Shown: piece after piece, positions 7,526 through 15,930 of the stretch
Numbering within the stretch: the stretch's first letter is position 1
Layout: each line of letters opens with the position of its first letter
NCBI GenBank assembly: GCA_030446625.1
Contig: JAUJMY010000001.1
Coordinates: 25,191 to 89,190, forward strand
Length of the DNA stretch: 64,000 nucleotides
From: Gaiellaceae bacterium
GTDB lineage: Bacteria; Actinomycetota; Thermoleophilia; Gaiellales; Gaiellaceae
Direction: 5' to 3'
Position numbers and translations under genes: made by a program
The notes under the pieces: model-generated
What the model was told of the DNA's origin: nothing
The model's input: the letters and a program-made list of their open reading frames with translations, nothing else
Databases searched by the model: none

Positions 7526-7554
7526 ATCATGACATCAATGTGATGTCACGTCAA
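7526..7554 (-). promoter_or_regulatory. Promoter and operator of the RHH-RHH-DUF4097 operon
   Basis: On the minus strand TTGACG (7554-7549) and CATGAT (7531-7526) form a -35/-10 pair with a 17-base spacer. The spacer contains the inverted repeat TGACATCA-ATG-TGATGTCA (7530-7548), with 8-bp perfect arms and a 3-bp centre. A further TGACACCA half-site lies at 7519-7526. The arrangement is that of a repressor site blocking RNA polymerase. Confidence 0.7.
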
Positions 7555-7607
7555 GGCAGGGCGACCCCCGCTCGCTGCCTGCGCGCCGCGGCGCCCCGCA
7601 GCGAGCG

Positions 7608-9131
7608 CTACTCCGCCCGACGCGGCATCGCGCGCACGACCCCGACCGTCTCGCTCGCGCGCGACTCCGGCTCGACGTCGCCCAGGATCGCCTCGAGCTC
7701 CTCCTGCAGCAGCGTCTCCTTCTCGAGCAGCGCAGCCGCGACGCGGTCCAGCGGCGCGCGGTGCTTCGAGAGCAGACGCAGCGCCTCCTGGAAGGCGCCG
7801 TCCGTCAGACGCGCCTGCTCGCTGTCGCGCACCCGCTTCGTCTCCTCCGACAGCGCGTAGTTGTCGGCGCGCATCGTCCGCGAGACCACACCTTCCGACA
7901 TGCCGTACTCGAAGACCATCGAGCGCGCGAGCTCCGTCACTCGCTCTAGGTCGTTCGCGGCGCCGTTCGTCACGCGCCCGAAGACGATCTGCTCGGCAGC
8001 GCGGCCCGCGAGGTAGATCTTCATCATGTCGATCAGCTCCTCGCGGGTGTGCATGTAGCGGTCCTCGCTCGGCATGTTCAGCGTGTACCCGAGCGCCTGT
8101 CCGCGCGAGACGATCGTCGCCTTCTGCACCGGCATCGTGTCGCCCATCAGGTGGGACATCACCGCGTGTCCGGCCTCGTGGTAGGCGAGGATCCGCTTCT
8201 CCTTCTCGGTCACGACCTTGCGCTGCTGGAGTCCGGCCACGACGCGTTCCATGGCGACGTCGAAGTCGGACATGCGGATGTGCTGAAGCTCGTGACGCCC
8301 CGCGTTGATCGCGGCCTCGTTCGCGACGTTGGCGAGATCGGCGCCCGTCAGCCCCGACGTCTGCCGCGCGACCCGCTCGAGGTCGACGTCGGCGGCGAGT
8401 GGCTTGCCGCGCGTGTGTACGCGGAGGATCGCCTCACGCCCCGCGACGTCGGGCGGGGCGACGTGCACCTGGCGGTCGAAGCGACCCGGGCGAAGAAGCG
8501 CGGGGTCGAGATCCTGAAGCCGGTTCGACGCCGCCATCACGACGACCTGATCGGACGGCGCGAAGCCGTCGAGCTCGACGAGCAACTGGTTCAAGGTCTG
8601 GTCCTGCTCGCGATTGAACCCGTGGCCCGTTCGCGCGGCGCCGACGGCGTCGAGCTCGTCGATGAAGACGATCGACGGCGCGTGCTTCCGCGCCTCGTCG
8701 AAGAGCTTCCGGATCCGCGCCGCACCCAGGCCGGCGAACATCTCGACGAACGCCGCCGCGCTCTGCGAGTAGAACCGGGCACCCGACTCGTTCGCGAGCG
8801 CCTTCGCGAGCATGGTCTTGCCCGTCCCGGGGGGCCCGTAGAACAGGATCCCCTTCGGGACACGTGCGCCGAGGCGCTCGAAGCGGTCCGGGTCGCGGAG
8901 GAAGTCCGAGACCTCGCGCAGCTCCTCCTTCGCCTCCTCGACGCCCGCGACGTCGCTCCACGTCACGCGCGACGTCGACGTCTCGGTCTTCGCCGGCGTC
9001 ACGCGCGGCATGAGCTGGATCGTGCGCCAGAGCAGGTAGACCATCGCGAGCAGGAGCACGCAGAGCAGGAGCGGGAGCCAGTACTCGGCCCCGTCGCGGA
9101 TCGCGTGCAGCCACTCGACGGGATTGGACAT
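7608..9131 (-). CDS. FtsH-type AAA+ zinc metalloprotease lacking the extracytoplasmic domain
   Basis: A 507-residue protein with one N-terminal membrane segment (LPLLLCVLLLAMVYLLW), an AAA module (GPPGTGKT Walker A near 95, FIDELDAVG Walker B, LRPGRFDR second region of homology) and an M41 protease module (HEAGH near 316, third ligand region NGAANDLE). FtsH normally has two membrane segments flanking a periplasmic domain; here only one is present and the protein is ~130 residues shorter. The pore motif reads FAG instead of FVG. Start 9131 is favoured because GATACT lies six bases upstream; an ATG at 9152 is also possible. Confidence 0.85.
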   Translation of the reverse strand: MSNPVEWLHAIRDGAEYWLPLLLCVLLLAMVYLLWRTIQLMPRVTPAKTETSTSRVTWSDVAGVEEAKEELREVSDFLRDPDRFERLGARVPKGILFYGPPGTGKTMLAKALANESGARFYSQSAAAFVEMFAGLGAARIRKLFDEARKHAPSIVFIDELDAVGAARTGHGFNREQDQTLNQLLVELDGFAPSDQVVVMAASNRLQDLDPALLRPGRFDRQVHVAPPDVAGREAILRVHTRGKPLAADVDLERVARQTSGLTGADLANVANEAAINAGRHELQHIRMSDFDVAMERVVAGLQQRKVVTEKEKRILAYHEAGHAVMSHLMGDTMPVQKATIVSRGQALGYTLNMPSEDRYMHTREELIDMMKIYLAGRAAEQIVFGRVTNGAANDLERVTELARSMVFEYGMSEGVVSRTMRADNYALSEETKRVRDSEQARLTDGAFQEALRLLSKHRAPLDRVAAALLEKETLLQEELEAILGDVEPESRASETVGVVRAMPRRAE

Positions 9132-9161
9132 CACCCGAGTATCTACGGTCATGGTCGCCCG

Positions 9162-9716
9162 CTAAACCGCACGGACGCCGACGATTGCGGCCATCTCCGG
9201 CGAGAGCGTCACCTCGACCGCTGCCAGATCGGCCCGGCGCAGCCAGAACGAGCGCACCGGATCGCCTTCCACGGAGCGCCCCGGCGCGAGGTCGTCCATG
9301 ACGATCGTGCCGCCCGGTGCCAGCAGGCCGAACACCTGCTCGCCGTCGCGCTCCGGGTGCTGCTTGCCGCCGCCGTCGTAGAAGAGGAGGTCGAACGGCG
9401 CCTCCGCCGGCATAACGTCGTGCCAGTCGCCGACGAACACGCGGACGTTGCCGTCGCCCGAGAACAGGCTGCGGGCGGACGCGGCGAGACGCTCGTCGAG
9501 CTCGACCGTGACGAACGGCACCGACGGTGGCAGCGCGGCGACGATCCAGGCGGCGCCCACGCCCGTGCCGGTGCCGATCTCGCCGACGCGCGCGCGCCCG
9601 CGTTGTGCGGCGAGAGCGTGCAGGAGCCTCCCGACCTCGGGAACGGACGACTTCTCGAAGCCGAGCGCTCGCGCCGCGTCCGTCGCGCGGCGGACGAGCG
9701 GCGGGACGTCAGGCAA
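9162..9716 (-). CDS. Class I SAM-dependent O-methyltransferase family protein
   Basis: A 184-residue protein with Rossmann motif I VGEIGTGTGVGAAWI (near 43-57), motif II FVTVELDE and motif III FDLLFYDGGG. Such small COMT-like proteins methylate catechol-type or CoA-ester substrates; the acceptor is unknown. It starts with TTG, overlapping the stop of the upstream nicotinamidase-like gene by eight bases, so it is likely coupled to the NAD-salvage group. Confidence 0.72.
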   Translation of the reverse strand: MPDVPPLVRRATDAARALGFEKSSVPEVGRLLHALAAQRGRARVGEIGTGTGVGAAWIVAALPPSVPFVTVELDERLAASARSLFSGDGNVRVFVGDWHDVMPAEAPFDLLFYDGGGKQHPERDGEQVFGLLAPGGTIVMDDLAPGRSVEGDPVRSFWLRRADLAAVEVTLSPEMAAIVGVRAV

Positions 9717-10338
9717 GCGACGAGACGACGTCGTCGACGCTCGCGAACTCGACGCCGCGCTCGCGCCAGACGGCCGTACAGCTCGTGACGCGCGCGTCGT
9801 CGAGCCCGCGCGCCGCGTCCTCGACGAACCGCACCCGGCGCCCGCGCTGGAGCAGCCCGAGGATCGCGGCGTCGTCGCAGACGTCGGTCGCGACGCCGAA
9901 CACGATCACCTCGTCCGGGTCGAGCGCGTCGAGCAAAGGGTCGGCGTTCGGGTTCGTGAAGACGTTGAAGTTCTTCTTCAGCAACAGGATCTCGCGCCGC
10001 CCCTCCACGAGCTCCGGGACGAGCCCCGGCGGAAAGGGGACGTGCGAGAGCGGCAGCGGATCCTCCTGCTTCGTCTCCGCGACCTTCTCGGCGCCGGTCG
10101 TCCCGCGCAGGCAGTGCGGCGGGTAGGTGTTCAGGAAGTCCGGCTCGTCGGAGATCTCGGGGTCGGTCAGCTCGTGGTCGTCCGCGGAGGCGACGTGCAC
10201 GATGCCGGCCGCGCGCGCCGCCTCGACGAGGCGCTGCGCCGCGCCGAGCGTCTCCTCCGCTCCGGGCACGTACAGCTTGCCGTGCGGGAGCATGAAGTCG
10301 ACCTGCGTGTCGACGTCCCAGAGGATTCGCTCCGCCAC
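9709..10338 (-). CDS. Cysteine hydrolase of the isochorismatase/nicotinamidase family
   Basis: A 209-residue protein. ILWDVDTQVDFM carries the catalytic Asp, a Lys lies in REILLLKKNFNVF and the nucleophile Cys in GVATDVCDDAA, giving the Asp-Lys-Cys triad of the family. Its position directly downstream of nicotinate phosphoribosyltransferase and a NUDIX gene supports nicotinamidase (PncA) activity, feeding nicotinate to the salvage route. The GTG at 10338 was chosen over longer starts because homology begins there and AAGG precedes it. Confidence 0.7.
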   Translation of the reverse strand: MAERILWDVDTQVDFMLPHGKLYVPGAEETLGAAQRLVEAARAAGIVHVASADDHELTDPEISDEPDFLNTYPPHCLRGTTGAEKVAETKQEDPLPLSHVPFPPGLVPELVEGRREILLLKKNFNVFTNPNADPLLDALDPDEVIVFGVATDVCDDAAILGLLQRGRRVRFVEDAARGLDDARVTSCTAVWRERGVEFASVDDVVSSLA

Positions 10339-10348
10339 GGCTGACCTT

Positions 10349-10798
10349 CTACCAGGCGAGCGGGGCGAGTGGCTCGTACCGCTTCGGCAGCCACTCGACC
10401 GCGCGAACGACGCCGCGGTTGCCCGCGGCGGCATCGGGAACCGCGGCCGCAACGATGTTGGTCATCGGCGTCGGCAGGTCGTGCGGATCTGCCCACGCCA
10501 CCGCGGTGATCTCGTCGCCTTCGGCCGCAGACGGTTCACCAGCACTCCATTCGCAGCGGAACGCGTACACGTCGAACGCCTCTGCGCCGTACATGCGATA
10601 CAGGCCGATGATCTCGATCGGCGAGACATCGACGCCCGTCTCCTCGAGTGCCTCCCGCACCGCGGCCTCGTGCGGGAGCTCGCCCCGCTCGATCCGGCCT
10701 CCCGGGAGGCTCCACCGGCGCCGACCGTATCCCTCACGGACGAGGAGGACGCGGCCGTCGTCGTCGAAGATCACGGCGCCGGCACCCGCGACGGCCAC
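10349..10798 (-). CDS. NUDIX hydrolase
   Basis: A 149-residue protein with a complete Nudix box GGRIERGELPHEAAVREALEETGV, split here as G(x5)E near 39-44 and REALEETGV near 54-62. The GTG overlaps the stop of the upstream phosphoribosyltransferase gene. Context suggests a pyrophosphatase acting on NAD-related or ADP-ribose-type compounds, but the substrate is not fixed by sequence. Confidence 0.8.
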   Translation of the reverse strand: MAVAGAGAVIFDDDGRVLLVREGYGRRRWSLPGGRIERGELPHEAAVREALEETGVDVSPIEIIGLYRMYGAEAFDVYAFRCEWSAGEPSAAEGDEITAVAWADPHDLPTPMTNIVAAAVPDAAAGNRGVVRAVEWLPKRYEPLAPLAW

Positions 10799-11853
10799 TA
10801 CTCGACCAAGTCCAATCGAGAGTTCGGCCGGTAACGCCGACCGACCTTTGCGGACGGGCGGCCGTCCGTCAGCACGACGTCCGCGGTGTAGTCGTTGTCA
10901 CCGCGGATCAGCGACGACCCGACGCCGTACGAGTCCACGGGGACGCCGCGCCCCTCGAAGGTGCGGATCTTGTCGGCGGTGAACCCGCCGGACGCGACGA
11001 TCCTGACGCGCTCGAAGCCGTCGGCGTCCAGCGCCTCGCGGACCTTCCAGACGAGGCGTTCGTTGACGCCGCGCGGGTCGAACTCGCCCATCTCGTCCCA
11101 GAGCGAGCGGTCGACGAGCTGCCCCGACGTGTCGAGCCGGACGCCCCAGAGCCTGCCGCCGAGAGCGCGCGCCACGTCGAGCGCCGTCCGGACCGAGTCG
11201 TTCTCGAAGTCGACGAGGACGACGAGCCGCGATTCGGGCGGGCAGTGCTCCGCGAACTTCGTCGCCGCGAGGACGGTGTTGCCGCCGTACGAGGCGATGA
11301 GCGCGTGCGGCACCGTGCCGATCCCGCGCCCGCCCCACCACGACGCCTGGGCGTCGGAGGTGACGCCGATGTCGATCCCGAGCGTGGCGCCCGCAACGTG
11401 CGCCGCGTACCCGTCGCCCGTCTGGACGCGGTGGTGGTCGTGCCGCGCCGGCATGAAGATGATCGGCTTCCCGTTCGCCGCCTCGACGACGCGGCGGACG
11501 TTCGTCGAGATCACCGTGCGCCGCGCGAGCACGCCCAGGTACACCGTCTCGAGGTGCGCGAACAGCGTGTAGTCGCCCTCGATCGCCAGCACCGTCTCCC
11601 AGGGCGAGATCGCGTCCCCTTCGTAGAGCGCATGCACCGTGAGCGCCTCCCAGTCGGCGGCGCACAGCTTCAGGATCGCGACCGCTTCGTCGATCCCGCC
11701 GAGGATCGCGTCCTTGCGCTGAAAGACCTGCATCAGGACGCGCGGGTGGCGGCCGTCGGCCAGGAGCACCTCGCGCGTGCGGTTGAAGTACGCGTCGGTG
11801 TAGTAGCCCTCGCGCATCTTCTCGACCGGGAGGTCGAAGATCTCCGGCCGCAG
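10798..11853 (-). CDS. pncB: Nicotinate phosphoribosyltransferase
   Basis: A 351-residue protein when started at CTG 11853. FDLPVEKMREGYYTDAYF at the N-terminus, the STNVRRVVEAANGKP segment, SDAQASWWGGRGIGTVPHAL and IVASGGFTADKIRTF match the nicotinate phosphoribosyltransferase family that makes nicotinate mononucleotide. The first ATG (11817) would delete the conserved FDLPVEK stretch; no ATG, GTG or TTG lies just upstream in frame. CTG 11853 has AGGA eight bases before it and TAGGAC seven bases before it. It heads the NUDIX and nicotinamidase-like genes. Confidence 0.85.
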   Translation of the reverse strand: MRPEIFDLPVEKMREGYYTDAYFNRTREVLLADGRHPRVLMQVFQRKDAILGGIDEAVAILKLCAADWEALTVHALYEGDAISPWETVLAIEGDYTLFAHLETVYLGVLARRTVISTNVRRVVEAANGKPIIFMPARHDHHRVQTGDGYAAHVAGATLGIDIGVTSDAQASWWGGRGIGTVPHALIASYGGNTVLAATKFAEHCPPESRLVVLVDFENDSVRTALDVARALGGRLWGVRLDTSGQLVDRSLWDEMGEFDPRGVNERLVWKVREALDADGFERVRIVASGGFTADKIRTFEGRGVPVDSYGVGSSLIRGDNDYTADVVLTDGRPSAKVGRRYRPNSRLDLVE

Positions 11854-11863
11854 CCGGGACGTC

Positions 11864-12664
11864 CTAGCGCGAACCGCCGTCGCGCTCTCCCTCCTCGAGG
11901 CGCAGGCATGCCCGCAGCGCCGCCTCGGCCACCTCCAGCTGCTCCCGCGTCGGCTCGTCCGTCGCCAGACGGTGCTGGAGCTCGTGCCCAGGCTTCGCGA
12001 GGGCCCTCGACAACGGGTGCCCGGGATTGCGCGTCATCCAGCCGAAGAGCTCGGTCGACGCTGCGACGGCGCCGAGCGTCGCGGCGACACGCGCGGGTGC
12101 GCGCAGGTGCGCGGGCGCGCGAGCCGCGAGCGCGTTCCCGACCGCGGTCGCTCCGAGCAGTGGGCCGAGCAGGTGGGTCCCGCAGCGCTCGTGCTCCTTC
12201 GCCCGCCGCTCGCCGTGCTCGTAGCTCCCGATCGAGACGTGCTCCGCGCCGTGGTAGGCGGCGAGCTCGCCGCCGCGGAGCGCGAGCGCGGCGGGCGCGA
12301 GGGAGAGCAGGCCGCTCACGAGCTCCTGTGCGGCCGGGCCGACGCGGTCGGAACGACGGACGAGGCGGACGGCGACGCTCGCCCCCGCCATCGCGGCGAG
12401 CACCTGCGGCCGCTCGAACGGGAGCTTCGCAGCGGGCATTCGCCGGCGAACCTGCGGGAGCAGGGCGAACACTTCGAGTAGTCGCGCGGGCCCGCGCAGC
12501 AGCGGGTTCGCGACGTCACGGGCGCGGAAGCGCTTCGGCTCGGCCGCGACCTCGAGCCGCCCGTCCGGAAGCCGCACCGCGCAGGCCCAGGCCGTCGGCC
12601 CGTGGACGAGGACTCCGTTCGGCAGCGCCATCCCGCCGAGCCGGATCTTCTCCTCCGAGGCCAC
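11864..12664 (-). CDS. DUF1385 family membrane-associated protein (YqhQ-like)
   Basis: A 266-residue protein carrying the DUF1385 signatures: GGMALPNGVLVHGP near 10-23, AYHGAEHVSIGSYEHGE near 155, HERCGTHLLG near 178 and the closing PGHELQHRLATDEPT. The conserved His/Glu/Cys residues suggest metal binding. Hydrophobic stretches are present but short. The GTG is six bases after TAACCT (12676-12671), a leaderless start. The family's function is not established. Confidence 0.8.
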   Translation of the reverse strand: MASEEKIRLGGMALPNGVLVHGPTAWACAVRLPDGRLEVAAEPKRFRARDVANPLLRGPARLLEVFALLPQVRRRMPAAKLPFERPQVLAAMAGASVAVRLVRRSDRVGPAAQELVSGLLSLAPAALALRGGELAAYHGAEHVSIGSYEHGERRAKEHERCGTHLLGPLLGATAVGNALAARAPAHLRAPARVAATLGAVAASTELFGWMTRNPGHPLSRALAKPGHELQHRLATDEPTREQLEVAEAALRACLRLEEGERDGGSR

Positions 12665-12673
12665 ATCGCGAGG

Positions 12674-13537
12674 TTATCGACTCGGAGTCGAATTCCGCAA
12701 ACCGGCTCGTGCGGCCGCGCGCAGCGCCGCCTGCAGAGCGGTCGCCGCTGCACCGGGGCTGCCGTCGCCGACCCGCTCGCCGTCGAGCTCGACGATCGGC
12801 AGGAGCTCGCGCACGGACGACGACGTGAACGCCTCGTCCGCGGCGGCGAGCTCCGCGAGCGCGAACCGACCCTCCGCGACGCGGTAGCCGCTGCGCGGCG
12901 CGAGCTCGAGCAGCGTCGCGCGCGTCACGCCCGCGAGGATCCCGAGGTCGACGCTCGGGGTGTAGAGGCCCTCGTGACGGCGCCACCAGACGTTCGTCAC
13001 CGGCCCCTCGAGCACCGTCCCGTCGTCGGTGACGAAGATCGCGTCGTCCGCGCCCCGCCGGCGCGCCTCCGTCTCGGCCGCGACGTTGATCGCGTAGCTC
13101 GTCGACTTCACGCCGCCGAGCAGCCACGGCGCCTCCGCGCGCACGCCGAGGAGCGAGACCGTCCGGATGCCGCGCGTTCGCACCTCCTCGAGGCGGGGCG
13201 GAAGAGCGCTGACGAGCGCGAGCGCGAGCGGTCGGCCGCCCTCGCGCCCCGCCGTCCAGAGCAGGCGGAGGACCGCGTCCGGCGCCGCTGCGCCGGCCAC
13301 GGCCTCCGCCGCGAGCGAGGCGAACGAGTGCGAGTCGGGCGGCGCGAGGCCGATCCGCGCGGACGAAGCGGCGAGCCGCTCGAGATGCTCCTCCAGCTTG
13401 AACGGCGTGCCGTCGTAGACACGGAGCGTCTCGAACGCGGCGCGCCCTCGCAGCACCGCCTCGTCGTCGGCGTGCAGCACCGGCGTGTCCGGATCGACGA
13501 CACCGCGCCCGTCTACGGCGAGCGCGAGCAGGCTCAT
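12674..13537 (-). CDS. pabC: Aminodeoxychorismate lyase (class IV aminotransferase fold)
   Basis: A 287-residue PLP protein. FETLRVYDGTPFKLEEHLERL is interrupted at the fold-type IV N-domain; the PLP lysine lies in GGVKSTSYAINV, and EGPVTNVWW and AGVTRATLLELA are family motifs. Its ATG overlaps the pabB stop (ATGA), so it most likely completes para-aminobenzoate synthesis by cleaving aminodeoxychorismate. A branched-chain or D-amino acid aminotransferase would look similar, but context favours PabC. Confidence 0.82.
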   Translation of the reverse strand: MSLLALAVDGRGVVDPDTPVLHADDEAVLRGRAAFETLRVYDGTPFKLEEHLERLAASSARIGLAPPDSHSFASLAAEAVAGAAAPDAVLRLLWTAGREGGRPLALALVSALPPRLEEVRTRGIRTVSLLGVRAEAPWLLGGVKSTSYAINVAAETEARRRGADDAIFVTDDGTVLEGPVTNVWWRRHEGLYTPSVDLGILAGVTRATLLELAPRSGYRVAEGRFALAELAAADEAFTSSSVRELLPIVELDGERVGDGSPGAAATALQAALRAAARAGLRNSTPSR

Positions 13538-14586
13538 GCGACGGGCACCGGCGCGGGTGCGCCGAGCGCGGCGAGGAGGGGGCGCGCCTTCACCCACGAC
13601 TCCTCGATCTCCTCCTCCGGGTCGGAGTCCCAGACGATGCCGCCGCCCACCCAGAGGTGGACTCGCCCGTCGGCGACGGCGAACGTCCGGATCGTCAGTG
13701 CGAGCTCGAGGTCGCCGTTCGGATAGACCCGGCCGAGCGCGCCCATCGAGGCGCCGCGTCCGACGGGCTCGAGGCGCGCGATGTGGTCGAGCGCCGAGAT
13801 CTTCGGCGCTCCGGTGACGGACCCCCCGGGGAACACGGCCGCGAGAAGCTCGGCGAGCGTCGCGTCGCGCCGGAGTCGGCCCTCGACCGTGCTGACGAGG
13901 TGCGTCACGCCCGCGAGCTCGCGCTCGGCCATCAGCTCCGGCCAGCGGACGCTTCCCGGCTCGCAGACCCGCGAGAGGTCGTTCCGTTCGAGGTCGACGA
14001 TCATCACGTGCTCCGCGGCGTCCTTCTCGGCCTCGGCGAGGTCGTCCGCGCCCAGCGGCCGCGTGCCCTTGATCGGCATCGTGACGACGCGGTCGCCGCG
14101 CCGGCGCAGGAAGAGCTCGGGAGACGCGGAGACGATCGCCCAGCCCTCGGTGACGAACGGCTCCGGGTGGAGCGGGCGCAGGGGCGCGAGGCGCGCGGCG
14201 AGGCCGCACGGGTCGCCGCGGAACGGAGCCGACAGGTGCTGGACGAGGTTCACCTGGTAGACGTCGCCTCGGGCGATCGCCTCCCGGACGGCGTCGACGG
14301 CCGAGGCGTGCTCCGCGTCCGTCCACGTGCGCTGCCAGTCGCCGACGGCGTACAGGCCCGGTGAGGGGGCGCGCTCGCCGGCGGCCCGCACGCTGCACGC
14401 GAGCAGCGGCAGCCGGCAGGGCTCGGGGGGCGGCGGCGCGGAGCTGCGGCGGAGCGGCCCCGAGAGGCCGTACGCGAGGAAGACGTCCGCGACGAGGCCC
14501 GCGCCGCCGCCCTCGAAGAAGCCGTGCGCGCGCAGATGCTCCTCGAGCGCGGCGAACGATCCGTCCCGCTCCCAGACCTCGAGCAC
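13534..14586 (-). CDS. pabB: Aminodeoxychorismate synthase component I
   Basis: A 350-residue chorismate-binding enzyme. PIKGTRP (near 172) with Lys is the signature that separates aminodeoxychorismate synthase from anthranilate synthase; GSVTGAPKISALDHIARLE and VGGGIVWDSDPEEE are further active-site motifs. The N-terminal domain is short compared with the usual 450 residues. The GTG lies six bases after TAGCGT (14598-14593). No pabA amidotransferase is adjacent. It makes aminodeoxychorismate for folate. Confidence 0.88.
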   Translation of the reverse strand: MLEVWERDGSFAALEEHLRAHGFFEGGGAGLVADVFLAYGLSGPLRRSSAPPPPEPCRLPLLACSVRAAGERAPSPGLYAVGDWQRTWTDAEHASAVDAVREAIARGDVYQVNLVQHLSAPFRGDPCGLAARLAPLRPLHPEPFVTEGWAIVSASPELFLRRRGDRVVTMPIKGTRPLGADDLAEAEKDAAEHVMIVDLERNDLSRVCEPGSVRWPELMAERELAGVTHLVSTVEGRLRRDATLAELLAAVFPGGSVTGAPKISALDHIARLEPVGRGASMGALGRVYPNGDLELALTIRTFAVADGRVHLWVGGGIVWDSDPEEEIEESWVKARPLLAALGAPAPVPVA

Positions 14587-14619
14587 GCGCCTACGCTAGC
14601 GCGCACGGCGCGGCCGGGA

Positions 14620-15930
14620 CTACGTCGAGAGCGAGCCGATCGCGCGCCCGGCGTGGCGCAGGAAGTCGACGCCGAGCTCGAGGTCCTCGACGTGGATCCG
14701 CTCGTCCGCGGAGTGGATCAGCAGCGCGGCGAGCTCCGCGTCCATCGTCCGCATCGGGAAGAAGCCGTACGCGACGGTGCCGAACGCCTCCCGCATCCAG
14801 TGGCTGTCGGTGAAGCCCGGGACCACGACGGGCGCGGCCTCGGCACCCGGCTCCAGGTCGCGCACGAACGACGCGACGGCGTCCCACAGCGGCGTCCCGA
14901 GCGGTGAGCGCGTGCCGCCGTGTCCCTCGGTCCAGTCGAGCTCGTACGTCCCGTCCCCGAGGACGTCTCGCACGAGCGGCTCGACCTCCGCCTGGGTCTG
15001 GCCCGGAAGCAGGCGACAGTCGACCGTGACCTCGCAGAGGGCGGGGATGACGTTGCGCTTGTGCGACGCCTCGATCATCGTCGGCGAGAGCGTGTACGCG
15101 AGCAGCGGCTCGACGAACGTACGCGCGAGCGGGTGCAGGGACTCGACGCGCGCGACCGCCTCCTCCGGTGGAGGTACGTCGCCGTTCGTCAGAACGCCGA
15201 GGAGCGCCTCGACCTCCGGCTCGTAGCGCGGCGCCGGGCGGTGCTCGGCGAGTCGCTGGATCAGCCGCGAGGCCTTCACGAGCGCGTTGTCCGCGATCCC
15301 GGGCATCGACGCATGGCCGCTCCGGCCGTGGACGCGCAGCGTGAACGGGGAGCTCATCTTCTCGGCCGCAGCGCACAGGTAGAGCGGTCGGCCGCCGACG
15401 ACGATGCGGTCACCGGCGCCCTCGTTCAGCGAGTACTCGGCGCGCACGGCCTCAGGGTGCTCGCGGACGAGCCACTGGAGGCCGAAGTCGACGCCGACCT
15501 CCTCGTCCGCGGTGGCGAGGAAGATCAGGTCGCCGTTCGGCCGGAACCCCTCGCGCGCGAGCGACGCGATCGCGACGGCGCTCGCCGCGACCTGCCCCTT
15601 CATGTCGAGCGCGCCGCGGCCCCAGATCTCGTCGTCGCGAAGCTCCCCCGACCACGGGTCGAGCTGCCACTCGCGCGGGTCGGCGAGGACCGTGTCCGTG
15701 TGCGAAAGGAGCGCGAGGCGCGGGCCGCCGCCGCGGCCGCGGCGCAGCGCGACCACGTTCGCGCGTTCCGGCACCTTCGCGTACAGCTCCACCTCGACGC
15801 CGCTCTCGGTCAGGTAGTCGCGCAGCAGCTCGGCGGCGCGCGTCTCGTGCCCGGGCGGATTGACCGTGTCGACGCGGATCAGCTTCTGGAGCAGCTCCGT
15901 CGCCTCGTCGCGCAGCGACACGACCGCCAT
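14620..15930 (-). CDS. M20-family metallopeptidase/deacylase
   Basis: A 436-residue protein with the M20 metal motifs: LLSHTDTV (His and Asp), GRGALDMKGQ (bridging Asp), ATADEEVG (catalytic Glu pair) and a dimerisation-domain GRSGHASMP. A late His lies in IHSADERIHVED. Members hydrolyse N-acyl amino acids or dipeptides. The ATG overlaps the stop of the upstream methyltransferase (ATGA), forming a coupled chain with tryptophan dioxygenase, so an N-acyl or formyl amino-acid substrate is plausible but unproven. Confidence 0.82.
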   Translation of the reverse strand: MAVVSLRDEATELLQKLIRVDTVNPPGHETRAAELLRDYLTESGVEVELYAKVPERANVVALRRGRGGGPRLALLSHTDTVLADPREWQLDPWSGELRDDEIWGRGALDMKGQVAASAVAIASLAREGFRPNGDLIFLATADEEVGVDFGLQWLVREHPEAVRAEYSLNEGAGDRIVVGGRPLYLCAAAEKMSSPFTLRVHGRSGHASMPGIADNALVKASRLIQRLAEHRPAPRYEPEVEALLGVLTNGDVPPPEEAVARVESLHPLARTFVEPLLAYTLSPTMIEASHKRNVIPALCEVTVDCRLLPGQTQAEVEPLVRDVLGDGTYELDWTEGHGGTRSPLGTPLWDAVASFVRDLEPGAEAAPVVVPGFTDSHWMREAFGTVAYGFFPMRTMDAELAALLIHSADERIHVEDLELGVDFLRHAGRAIGSLST

